Assembly (NCBI RefSeq): GCF_017896165.1
Contig: NZ_JAFCNB010000002.1
Coordinates: forward strand, 186,001-250,000
Direction: 5' to 3'
Length of the DNA stretch: 64,000 nucleotides
Source of the DNA: Microbispora oryzae
GTDB lineage: Bacteria > Actinomycetota > Actinomycetes > Streptosporangiales > Streptosporangiaceae
The notes below the pieces were generated by a model that made no database searches, was not told where the DNA came from, and saw nothing but the letters and a program-made list of their open reading frames with translations. Below are positions 57,121-64,000 of this stretch, in pieces. The position numbers and the translations under genes are program-made. Every line of letters begins with the position of its first letter. Within the stretch, counting starts at the first letter, position 1.

Positions 57121-58053
57121 ATGCCGGGTGAGACGCTGACCGACGCCGAGCTGACGAGGGCCGCGCAGTCCGGAGAGGTGGCCGCGCTCGGCGCGCTGCT
57201 TGAGCGTCACCAGGCCGGCATGCGGGCGGTCGCGCTGAGCCTGCTCGGACTGCGGCCGGATGTCGACGACGTCGTGCAGGACGCCGCGCTGGTCGCGCTG
57301 CGCCGCATCGGCGACGTGCGCGACCCCGCCGCGGTCGGGCCGTGGCTGCGGGCGATCGTGCGCAACTCCTGCCGGATGCGGCTGCGGGCGACCGCGGACG
57401 TTCCCTTCGACGAGGAGTGGGCCCGCCCGGCGGACCCTCAGCCGGGTGTGCCGTCGCCGGAGCGGGCGCTCGACGGCCACGCGCTTCGCGACTGGATCTG
57501 GCACGCGATCGGCCAGTTGTCCCCGCAGCTCCGGCTGGCCCTCACTCTCCGGCACTTCACCGGCGTCACCTCGTACGAGCAGATCGCGGCGGCGTGCGAG
57601 GTGCCGATCGGCACCGTGCGCAGCCGGCTCGCCCAGGCCAGGGCCACGATGGCGCGCGCCCTGCTCGCGACGGCCGACGCCGCGCACGACGACGCGGCCC
57701 GGCTGACCGCCGCCCGCCACCGGGAGGGGCTCGAGACGCTCGCCGCGGCCGAGCGCGGCGCATTCGCCGAGGTGGTCGCCGACCGCTGGTGGCCGGAGAT
57801 GGAGCTACGCGGCGGAGGCGGCGAGCGGGGCGGACGCGACTTCGCGGTCCGCGGCATGGAGTGCGATCTGGCCGCGGGGGTACGCCAGCGGCTCAGGCAC
57901 ACCGTCGCCGCCCGTGACCTGATCATCTGGGAGATGGACATGACCAGCCCGCCCGACGATCCGGCCCACTGCCCGCCCGCGGTGACGTGGCTGATGTTCC
58001 TGGAAGGGAGCCGGGTGCGGCGGCTGCGGCTGTTCCACCCCGCGCCGTCCTGA
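57121..58053 (+). CDS. ECF sigma factor with C-terminal extension
   Basis: 310 residues. Region 2 is LERHQAGMRAVALSLLGLRPDVDDVVQDAALVALRRIGD. Region 4 is LRLALTLRHFTGVTSYEQIAAACEVPIGTVRSRLAQARATMARAL. The last 110 residues (HREGLETLAAAERGAFAEVVADRWWPEMELRGGG and on) resemble the SnoaL-like extensions that modulate sigma activity in some ECF groups. No anti-sigma gene is adjacent, which fits that type. A TAAGCT -10 about 70 bp upstream leaves a leader. Confidence 0.86.
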   Translation: MPGETLTDAELTRAAQSGEVAALGALLERHQAGMRAVALSLLGLRPDVDDVVQDAALVALRRIGDVRDPAAVGPWLRAIVRNSCRMRLRATADVPFDEEWARPADPQPGVPSPERALDGHALRDWIWHAIGQLSPQLRLALTLRHFTGVTSYEQIAAACEVPIGTVRSRLAQARATMARALLATADAAHDDAARLTAARHREGLETLAAAERGAFAEVVADRWWPEMELRGGGGERGGRDFAVRGMECDLAAGVRQRLRHTVAARDLIIWEMDMTSPPDDPAHCPPAVTWLMFLEGSRVRRLRLFHPAPS

Positions 58054-58197
58054 CCCGCCCGGTCGTGACGCGCGCCGTCCTCACCCGGGCACACCGGATC
58101 CGGGGAAGGTGACCCGAATCACAGGCCGGCGACCGAACTTCGGGCTTCTCCACGCATCGTGCGGGCGCACAGCGCACAATCGCGATCGGAGACAACC

Positions 58198-59160
58198 ATG
58201 GACACCTCGCCCCTCTCCCCCGGCGCCCACACCGTCGTCGTCGACGGCGTCGCCCAGCGCTACCACGTGGCCGGAAAGCCGGCCGGCTATGTAGCCGGGA
58301 ACGCGGCCGGGAACGCGGCCGGGGAGACCGCCGGCGACTCGGCCGGGACGGGCCCGGTGCTGCTCGCCCACCCCGGCGGACCCGGAATCTCCTGGGAGGA
58401 CCTGCGGATGCCGGAGGTCGAGAAGCACGTCACCGTCGTCTACGTCGAGCCGGTCGGCACGGGCGGGTCGGACCGCCTGCCGTCCCACCCCCACGGTTAC
58501 ACGCGCGCGCGGTACTCCCAGGCGCTCGACGGGCTGATCGACCACCTCGGCGTACCCGCCGTCCACCTGCTCGGCCACTCGCACGGCGGCTTCGTCGCCC
58601 AGCACTACGCCCTGACCCGCCCGGACCGGCTGGCCGGAGTCGTCCTGTACGACAGCGCCCCGGTGACCGGCCCCGAGCACTTCGCCGAGGCGAACGCCAG
58701 GATGGAGGAGTTCGCCCGCCGGAGCGCCGGCAACCCCGGCCTGGACGACGTCCTCGACGTGTGGCGGTCGCTGGGATCCCTGTCGGACGACGAGGGGATG
58801 ACCCGGGCCGTCCGCGGCATCGTTCCCGCCTACATGGCGGACTTCTGGGGCCGCGAGGAGGAGTTCCTCCCGCTCCTGCCGTCCATCCACGGGACGTACA
58901 TCTCCGGGCTGGACGAGCGGATGGTCCCCGACATGGTCGACGACAGGGACGCGCTCGGTTCGATCTCGGTGCCGACGCTGGTCGTGGTGGGCCGGCACGA
59001 CGTGATCTGCGGCCCCCGCTGGGCCGAGGAGCTCCACCGGGGCATCCCCGGCTCTCGTCTGGTGGTGCTGGAGCGCAGCGGGCACTTCGGCCACATCGAG
59101 GAACCGGCGGCCTTCGCCGACGCGGTCGCCGGCTTCGTCACCGGGACCACGGCGGGCTGA
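58198..59160 (+). CDS. Alpha/beta hydrolase
   Basis: 320 residues. Oxyanion segment LLAHPGGPGISWED, nucleophile elbow LLGHSHGGFVAQH (Ser between two Gly), Asp in VVVGRHDVICGP and His in ERSGHFGHIEEP. The overall form resembles proline iminopeptidase relatives. After about residue 27 an in-frame 12-bp repeat encodes Ala-Gly-x-x units that extend a surface loop before the first core motif. GGAGAC lies six bases before the ATG. Substrate unknown. Confidence 0.86.
   Translation: MDTSPLSPGAHTVVVDGVAQRYHVAGKPAGYVAGNAAGNAAGETAGDSAGTGPVLLAHPGGPGISWEDLRMPEVEKHVTVVYVEPVGTGGSDRLPSHPHGYTRARYSQALDGLIDHLGVPAVHLLGHSHGGFVAQHYALTRPDRLAGVVLYDSAPVTGPEHFAEANARMEEFARRSAGNPGLDDVLDVWRSLGSLSDDEGMTRAVRGIVPAYMADFWGREEEFLPLLPSIHGTYISGLDERMVPDMVDDRDALGSISVPTLVVVGRHDVICGPRWAEELHRGIPGSRLVVLERSGHFGHIEEPAAFADAVAGFVTGTTAG
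58282..58341 (+). repeat. Five 12-bp units coding Ala-Gly-x-x in the hydrolase gene
   Basis: Units near GCCGGGAACGCG start at 58282, 58294, 58306, 58318 and 58330; the second and third are identical. They encode AGYV, AGNA, AGNA, AGET and AGDS. Confidence 0.92.
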
Positions 59161-59431
59161 CACTGCTGTGCTGAAGACTGGTCGGCGGCTGATCGGCGGC
59201 TGATCCGCGACCGACTGACAGCTGACTGACCCCGGCCGGTTCACGGGCCGGTCCGGAGCCGTCCCGGGCCGGTTACGGGCCTGGTTTCCGGCCCGGCTTC
59301 CGGGCCTGGTTTCCGGGCCTGGTTTCCGGGCCTGACGAACGCCGCATGTTACAAGTACGAGAACTGGCCTCCGAAGGGTAATCCTGACCCTTTCTTGGGA
59401 ATCATGACGTCATCCGATGAAGGAGGGCTGA
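59161..59431 (+). other. Intergenic region with tandem repeats ahead of the 31-residue ORF
   Basis: No gene is seen. CTGGTTTCCGGGC or close copies repeat about four times with a 13-bp period at 59281-59333. A lower-GC stretch (59335-59400) follows with GTTACAAG and GGTAATCC, which could hold a promoter for the small ORF at 59432. Confidence 0.55.
59281..59333. repeat. 13-bp tandem repeat, about four copies
   Basis: CTGGTTTCCGGGC repeated; the first two copies are degenerate and the last two exact. It lies between the hydrolase and the small peptide ORF. Confidence 0.85.
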
Positions 59432-59527
59432 ATGAAGAGGGTCCAGACCGTGCAGCGGCCGCGACCGCCGAGAACCCCGGAGCCCGTCGACCTGCGCACC
59501 CCGTCGGGGCGGGTCCTCCCGTTCTGA
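59432..59527 (+). CDS. Candidate 31-residue Pro/Arg-rich peptide
   Basis: A short ORF with a strong ribosome-binding site (GGAGGG, four bases before ATG). Basic, Pro-rich N-terminal part (MKRVQTVQRPRPPRTPEP) and an ending VDLRTPSGRVLPF; no Cys, no hydrophobic segment. It has its own lower-GC upstream region. It could be a peptide precursor, an antimicrobial or a leader peptide, or a chance ORF. No modification enzyme is recognisable beside it; the next genes are a convergent GT4 and a PIG-L deacetylase. Confidence 0.45.
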   Translation: MKRVQTVQRPRPPRTPEPVDLRTPSGRVLPF

Positions 59528-59570
59528 CCGGCGCCCGGCGCTCCCCCGCGACATTTCCGGCGTGAGCCGT

Positions 59571-60659
59571 TCAGCCGCGGGCCAGCTCGTAACAACGGGC
59601 GAAACCGGCGAGCACGGCCGGCCAGGAACACGCGACCGGCTCGGTCGCCCGGTTGTGCTCCTTGATCGACCCGCGCAGGTCGGCGTCCCGCGCGAGCCGC
59701 GCGACGGCCGCGACCAGGTCATCGAAGGTGCGGCCGAGCAGCCCTTCCTTGCCGGGGCCGACGAAGTCGGCCACCCCGCTCTGTGCCCGCGCCACCACCG
59801 GCACCCCCGCGGCCCGCGCCTCCAGCGCGGCCAGCCCGAACGACTCGCGCGGCGCCGGCGCGACGAAGACGTCGGCCGACGCGAGCACCTCCTTGATCTG
59901 CTCCCGGCTGAACCGGCCGGGCAGCGACACCCAGTCGAGCCGCCGCGCGCGGATGTGCCGCTCCATCCGGCCGCGCGCGGGACCGTCCCCCACGATCGTG
60001 GCCCGCATCGCGATCTCCGCGGGCACCCGCTGCCGTACGGCTTCGAGCAGCTTGAGCAGGCGCAACGGCTGCTTGCGCGGCGCCAGCCTGCCGACCGCGA
60101 GGAGGTGGACGCCCTCCTCCGGCCCGGCGGCGGCTGACGGGCGCCAGGCGGCGACGTCGAGCCCGTTCGAGACGACCTGCACCGGCACCCCCGGCCCGGC
60201 AACCCTGCGGATGGGACGCGCCGCCGCCTCACTTACCGCCGTGAGGACCAGACCCCAGCGGCGCCATCCGTACAGCGTCTCCAGTGTGCGGTAGATCCCC
60301 CGGGTCACCGGGTCCCACATGCTGTGGATCGTCGCGACCGCGGGCACCCCCGTCCGTACGGCCGCCCGGACGCCCATCCACGCGAACGGCGACACGGCCC
60401 CCGCGTGGACGTGCACCACGTCCGGCCGGCGCGCCGCGATCAGGCGGACGAGGTGGGCCGTGCCACGCGGATGCACCGGCAGTTCGAAGGGGACGGGCGC
60501 CACCACCCGGTGCACGCCGGGCAGCGGCTCCCCCGGGGTCGCCGTCGCCACCTCGACCGTGTGGCCCGCCTCGCGCTGGGCCCGCACGAGATCGGCGACC
60601 TGGACCTCGATGCCGCCAAGCCGCGGCAGGTAGCAGTCGCTGACGTGGAGAATCCTCAC
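59571..60659 (-). CDS. GT4 family glycosyltransferase (PimB-like)
   Basis: 362-residue retaining GT-B enzyme: RILHVSDCYLPRLGGIEVQVADLVRAQREAGHTVEVAT, VVHVHAGAVSPFAWMGVRAA, VGRLAPRKQPLRLLKLLEAV and the E-x7-E segment ESFGLAALEARAAGVPVVARAQSGV. This is the subgroup of mannosyltransferases acting on lipid acceptors such as phosphatidylinositol mannosides. The GTG start gives VRILH. It diverges from the PIG-L and flippase-like genes, a set that together suggests making and flipping a glycolipid. The acceptor is inferred. Confidence 0.87.
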   Translation of the reverse strand: MRILHVSDCYLPRLGGIEVQVADLVRAQREAGHTVEVATATPGEPLPGVHRVVAPVPFELPVHPRGTAHLVRLIAARRPDVVHVHAGAVSPFAWMGVRAAVRTGVPAVATIHSMWDPVTRGIYRTLETLYGWRRWGLVLTAVSEAAARPIRRVAGPGVPVQVVSNGLDVAAWRPSAAAGPEEGVHLLAVGRLAPRKQPLRLLKLLEAVRQRVPAEIAMRATIVGDGPARGRMERHIRARRLDWVSLPGRFSREQIKEVLASADVFVAPAPRESFGLAALEARAAGVPVVARAQSGVADFVGPGKEGLLGRTFDDLVAAVARLARDADLRGSIKEHNRATEPVACSWPAVLAGFARCYELARG

Positions 60660-60810
60660 CAAGCCAGACTGGCAGAGTGGGCCACGGCCATCAAACCACC
60701 GGCGAATCACCGGGGAGGGGGCCGACGCCGGCCCGGCGCGACGTGGGATCATGGCCGGAAGCGCGGACGAAACGCTGGTGGTGAACGATGACGACGTTCC
60801 TTGGGACGCG

Positions 60811-61617
60811 ATGAACGCGATGAAGACGGCGGTCTTCTTCCACGCCCATCCCGACGACGAGGCCCTGCTCACGGCCGGGACGATGGCCATGCTCGCGGCC
60901 GAGGGCCACCGGGTCGTGCTGGTGGTCGCCACCGCGGGCGAACGCGGCCTGGCCGACCTGCCCAAGGGCAACGAGCTGGGCCGCACCCGGACGAACGAGC
61001 TCTACCGGTCGGCGGCGGCGCTCGGATGCGCCCGCGTCGTCCTGCTCGGGTACGGCGACTCCGGGCTGTCCGTCGACGGGGGCATGGCGGACGAGCGGCC
61101 GGACAACGCGTTCATCGACGCCGACCTGGAGGAGGCCGCGCAGCGGCTGGCCTCGGTCCTGAAGGAGGAGGCGGCCGATCTCGTGACGATCTACGATCCG
61201 GCCGGCGGGTACGGGCACCCCGACCACGTGCAGGTGCACCGCGTGGGCCGCCGGGCTGCGGAGATCGCCGGGACCCCGATCGTGCTGGAGGCGACGGTCG
61301 ACCGCGACCTGCTCCTGCGGGGCGTGCGCCTCGCGGCCCGGTTCTATCCCGCCATCGACGTGCGCAGCTTCGAGAGCGCGTACTCGCCCGGAGACGCCAT
61401 CACCCACCGGATCAACGTCCGCAGGCACACCCGCGCGAAGCGGGCCTCGATGGCCGCCCACGCCACTCAGGCCACCGGCGGCGACGGCGAGCGCACCCTG
61501 GGCGCCATGATGAAGATCCCCGCCCCCGCCTACCGGTTCGTCTTCGGCACGGAGTGGTACGTACGCCGCGGCCTGCCAAGGGGCACCCGGCTGCGGCATC
61601 CGTTCGACAACCCCTGA
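60811..61617 (+). CDS. PIG-L family N-acetylsugar deacetylase
   Basis: 268 residues. The zinc motif AHPDDEALLTAGTMAMLAAEGHRVVLVVATAGERG is at the N-terminus, with the partner His in DPAGGYGHPDHVQVHRVGRRAA. PIG-L/LmbE/MshB enzymes deacetylate N-acetylglucosamine conjugates. Two in-frame starts further upstream (60751 ATG, 60781 GTG) are possible; 60811 is taken because the motif normally lies within 15 residues of the N-terminus. It diverges from the GT4 gene and precedes the flippase-like gene, so a glycolipid substrate is likely. Confidence 0.86.
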   Translation: MNAMKTAVFFHAHPDDEALLTAGTMAMLAAEGHRVVLVVATAGERGLADLPKGNELGRTRTNELYRSAAALGCARVVLLGYGDSGLSVDGGMADERPDNAFIDADLEEAAQRLASVLKEEAADLVTIYDPAGGYGHPDHVQVHRVGRRAAEIAGTPIVLEATVDRDLLLRGVRLAARFYPAIDVRSFESAYSPGDAITHRINVRRHTRAKRASMAAHATQATGGDGERTLGAMMKIPAPAYRFVFGTEWYVRRGLPRGTRLRHPFDNP

Positions 61618-61738
61618 CCCTCGACCCCGGGCCCCGACCCCCGGCCCCTAGGGGTGTGATCCTCCCTCCGGAGGAGGTCCCCCCGATAGGGTCCCGGCAG
61701 ACTGGAGACGACGGGAACGCGGACGGGGGACCATCACG

Positions 61739-62860
61739 GTGAAAAGGAAATGGCTGCAGGCGGCGCTGTCGGCGGTGTCGCTCGCCCTCGCCGTGGTGCT
61801 CGTCGTCTATCTCCCCCAGATCGTGCACGGCCTGACCGGCGCGACCGTGAGCTGGCACGAGATAGGCCACGAGTTCGGCCGGCTCGGCTGGCAGACCATC
61901 GCGCTGATGACCGTCCTGTGGCTGGCGAGCCTGTGGGCGTACACCTTCGTGATGACCTCCGCACTGCCGGGGCTGACGCACACGCAGGCCCTGACGCTCA
62001 ACGCGGCGGGCAGCGCGGTCAGCAACCTGCTGCCGTTCGGCGGCGCGGCCGGGGTGGCGGTGACCTTCGGGATGACGCGCGGCTGGGGTTTCGCCAACCG
62101 GCCCATCGTCGTCTACACCCTGGTCACCGGGATCTGGAACTCCCTGTTCCGGTTCATCCTGCCCGCCGTCGGCATCCTCGGGCTGCTCGTCGCGGGCCGG
62201 GCCACCAACCCCACCGTGGCGAAGGCCGGGTGGGTCGGCGCGGTGTCGATCCTGGTCCTGGTCGCCGTCGTCGCGGCGGCCCTCTACTGGGACCGCGCCG
62301 CCGATCTGCTCGGCCGCTCGCTCGACCGCCTCGTACGGCTCGGCCCCGCCCGGTTCCGTCCCGCGGAACACGCGGTGTCCGGCGCCATCGAGCGGCTGCG
62401 GCGGGACACCGCGGAGATCGTCCACCGGCGGTGGCCCGGGCTGTCGCTCGGCATGGTGGCGTTCCTCGCCCTGCAGTGCCTGATCATGGCCTGCTGCCTG
62501 GTCGCCACCGGTTCCTACCCGGGCCCGGCGGAGACGGTGGCCGTCTTCGCCCTGAGCCGGGTGCTCACCTCCGCCCTGGTGACCCCCAGCGGCGCCGGGA
62601 TCATGGAGGGCGGCGTCGCCGCCCTGCTGATCGGCGCCTTCGGCCAGCCCGCGAGCGGCGCCACGGCCGCCGCCGTCCTCTTCGGCTTCTGGACGTACAC
62701 CATCGAGATCCCCTGGGGCGGGCTCGCGCTCGGCGGGTGGGCGCTGCTCCGCCGGCGCGACGCGCGCGCGACCGGCGCCGACGGCGCCGACGGCGCCGAC
62801 GGGGCCGGCGGGGCCGGCGCGGGCACCGCTCTCGCCGCGGACCGCAGCCGGGCCCTGTGA
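61739..62860 (+). CDS. Lysylphosphatidylglycerol-synthase TM-region/flippase-like membrane protein
   Basis: 373 residues, about eight transmembrane helices, with the family core NAAGSAVSNLLPFGGAAGVAVTFGMTRGWGF and SRVLTSALVTPSGAGIMEGGVAALLIG. Proteins of this family lack the synthase domain of MprF and are linked to lipid or polyprenyl-sugar translocation. A C-terminal Gly-Ala-Asp repeat (about 342-355) trails into the cytoplasm. The GTG start follows GGGGGA. It is 121 bp after the PIG-L gene. Confidence 0.86.
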   Translation: MKRKWLQAALSAVSLALAVVLVVYLPQIVHGLTGATVSWHEIGHEFGRLGWQTIALMTVLWLASLWAYTFVMTSALPGLTHTQALTLNAAGSAVSNLLPFGGAAGVAVTFGMTRGWGFANRPIVVYTLVTGIWNSLFRFILPAVGILGLLVAGRATNPTVAKAGWVGAVSILVLVAVVAAALYWDRAADLLGRSLDRLVRLGPARFRPAEHAVSGAIERLRRDTAEIVHRRWPGLSLGMVAFLALQCLIMACCLVATGSYPGPAETVAVFALSRVLTSALVTPSGAGIMEGGVAALLIGAFGQPASGATAAAVLFGFWTYTIEIPWGGLALGGWALLRRRDARATGADGADGADGAGGAGAGTALAADRSRAL

Positions 62861-62892
62861 CGCCCCTGTGACGACTCTGTGACGACCCTGTG
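62853..62892. repeat. 11-12-bp CCCTGTGACGA repeats at the end of the flippase-like gene
   Basis: About four imperfect copies of CCCTGTGACGA, the first two straddling the stop codon. Each copy carries a TGA in the same frame-independent spot. Confidence 0.7.
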
Positions 62893-62944
62893 GGCGGCCA
62901 CCCCTGTGCCCCTGTGGGGCGGTGGCCCACGGAGCTCCCTAAAA

Positions 62945-63008
62945 TCTCTCGACGAGAGAGTAGGGGTCCGGGTTGTCAAACGGCTTGTGCGCGCTTCGTG
63001 AGCGCGCA
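62945..63008. promoter_or_regulatory. Two inverted repeats upstream of the SARP/AfsR regulator
   Basis: A 15-bp palindrome TCTCTCG-A-CGAGAGA (62945-62959) looks like an operator. A hairpin TGCGCGCT-TCGTG-AGCGCGCA (62988-63008) with an 8-bp stem follows. Both are 70-140 bp upstream of the GTG at 63081. Confidence 0.55.
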
Positions 63009-63080
63009 TACGGTTGCGGCTGACATGGAGCGGCGAAAAGCAGCCGGCGGGCACCACGCGCGGCAGTGGATGAGTGCCCC

Positions 63081-64000
63081 GTGAGCACGGTCGCGTTCCG
63101 GGTTCTGGGGCCGGTGGGGGCACACGACGGGGCAGACGAGCTCGATCTCGGCGGTCTGCGGCAGCGCGCCGTCCTGGCTCGCCTGCTGGTCGCCCGCGGC
63201 CAGGTCGTGCCGTTCGACACCCTTCTGTTCGACCTGTGGGACGACGACGCCGCCAAGGGCGCGCAGTCCGGCCTGCAGGTCTACATCTCCCGGCTGCGCC
63301 GGGTGCTGGAGCCCAACCGTCCCCGCGGCGGGCCGAACCGCCTTCTCGTCACCGTCGCCTCCGGCTACGCGCTGCGGGCCGGGCCCGAGCAGGTGGACGC
63401 GCTGCGCTTCGAGGCCGCGGTCCGCACGGCCGGGGAGCGGCTGGACGACAACCCGCAGGCCGCCCGGTCCAGGCTCGGCTCGGCGCTCGCCCTGTGGCAC
63501 GGCACGCCGTACGCCGAGTTCGCCGAGCAGCCGTGGGCCGAGTCCGAGGTGGCGCGGCTGAACGAGCTCCGGGTGGTGGCCAGGGAGCGGCACGCGGACG
63601 CCGGGCTGCGGCTGGGCCTGCACGCGGAGACCGTGCCCGACCTGGAGGCGCTCACCGCCGAGCACGCCCTGCGCGAGGAGGGCTGGCGGCTGCTCGCGCT
63701 CGGCCTCTACCGGTGCGGGCGGCAGGGCGACGCGCTCGCCGCGCTACGCCGGGCGCGGACGATCCTCTCCGACGAGCTGGGCATCGACCCCGGGCCCGCC
63801 CTGCGGAAGCTGGAGTCGGACATCCTGTCCCAGGATCCCGGGCTCGACCTCGTCCTGCCCGTGCCCCGGCGGCCCGTCGAGGTCGCCGCCACCTGGCCGC
63901 CCCGGCCGGTGGAGAGCGGGGACGTGCCGCCGTTGGAGCCGGAGCCGTTCGTCGGGCGCGACGCGGAGCTGACCGCTCTCGCCGCGGCCGCCCCGCGGGC
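63081..64000 (+). CDS. AfsR/SARP-type transcriptional regulator (3' end outside window)
   Basis: The first 306 residues. An OmpR-type winged helix (VAFRVLGPVGAHDGADELDLGGLRQRAVLARLLVARGQVV, LQVYISRLRRVLEP) is followed by a bacterial transcriptional activation domain (about 95-245, DALRFEAAVRTAGERLDD to LRKLESDILSQDP). FVGRDAELTALAAAAP at the edge is the start of an ATPase domain, so this is a large AfsR-like protein rather than a small SARP. Such regulators commonly activate specialised metabolism. A GTG start gives VSTVAFRVLGP. Confidence 0.92.
   Translation, partial: MSTVAFRVLGPVGAHDGADELDLGGLRQRAVLARLLVARGQVVPFDTLLFDLWDDDAAKGAQSGLQVYISRLRRVLEPNRPRGGPNRLLVTVASGYALRAGPEQVDALRFEAAVRTAGERLDDNPQAARSRLGSALALWHGTPYAEFAEQPWAESEVARLNELRVVARERHADAGLRLGLHAETVPDLEALTAEHALREEGWRLLALGLYRCGRQGDALAALRRARTILSDELGIDPGPALRKLESDILSQDPGLDLVLPVPRRPVEVAATWPPRPVESGDVPPLEPEPFVGRDAELTALAAAAPR

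Noticed and set aside
59404-59565. Alternative 53-residue ORF overlapping the 31-residue peptide in another frame
   Set aside because: It has no ribosome-binding site before its ATG, whereas the 31-residue ORF has a strong one.

Overview
The window is about 64 kb of very GC-rich DNA with many GTG starts, stop/start overlaps (ATGA, GTGA) between neighbouring genes, leaderless-looking promoters, ergothioneine genes, an actinobacterial-type DapD, a CebR-type operator and an AfsR/SARP regulator. Together these point to a filamentous actinomycete chromosome; a Streptosporangiales member is my best guess, by inference only. I see no rRNA, tRNA, CRISPR array, insertion sequence, integrase or phage gene.

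Region 1 (1-5.5 kb): sugar catabolism. A GH38 alpha-mannosidase (cut by the left edge) and a GH4 NAD-dependent glycosidase are coupled on the minus strand. A PfkB kinase diverges from them, followed by a DJ-1/PfpI protein.

Region 2 (5.7-22.7 kb): a nearly complete choline-to-glycine pathway. It has choline dehydrogenase (betA), betaine-aldehyde dehydrogenase (betB), a Rieske oxygenase with its own Rieske ferredoxin and FAD reductase (probable glycine-betaine demethylase), a dimethylglycine-oxidase-like flavoprotein, and a four-subunit sarcosine oxidase (soxB-D-A-G). An IclR regulator diverges from betA. Three promoters of this set each carry two 17-bp boxes of the form GTTgCG-N5-CG, always 19 bp apart, so an IclR regulon is predicted. 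A secreted S1 protease and a membrane protein interrupt the set.

Region 3 (22.7-35.2 kb): a heptose/envelope-glycan locus. A nine-gene minus-strand series reads NodU-type carbamoyltransferase, GT2, GT9, GT4, GmhA, HldE, SDR, GT9, UDP-sugar decarboxylase. Divergent genes encode a GmhB-like phosphatase, a glycosyltransferase and a sugar epimerase. The genes for an ADP-heptose precursor plus two heptosyltransferase-family enzymes in a presumed Gram-positive are notable.

Region 4 (35.3-51.3 kb): a membrane protein, an orphan sensor kinase, egtABCD (ergothioneine), dapD, a 59-residue membrane protein, secreted GH43 and GH6 enzymes (the latter with a perfect CebR box), malate dehydrogenase, a DUF998-type membrane protein that lacks a normal stop, a GH13 enzyme and a cold-shock protein.

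Region 5 (51.6-64 kb): an APH-type kinase coupled to an HTH/TPR-like regulator, a small Trp-rich protein, a cysteinyl-tRNA synthetase paralogue with altered HIGH and KMSKS motifs, a nucleoside hydrolase, an ECF sigma factor with a C-terminal extension, an alpha/beta hydrolase, a 31-residue Pro/Arg-rich peptide ORF, a GT4, a PIG-L deacetylase, a lipid-flippase-like membrane protein, and an SARP/AfsR regulator cut by the right edge.

Short tandem repeats recur throughout: in-frame inside several genes, mostly in linkers or termini, and also in intergenic gaps.
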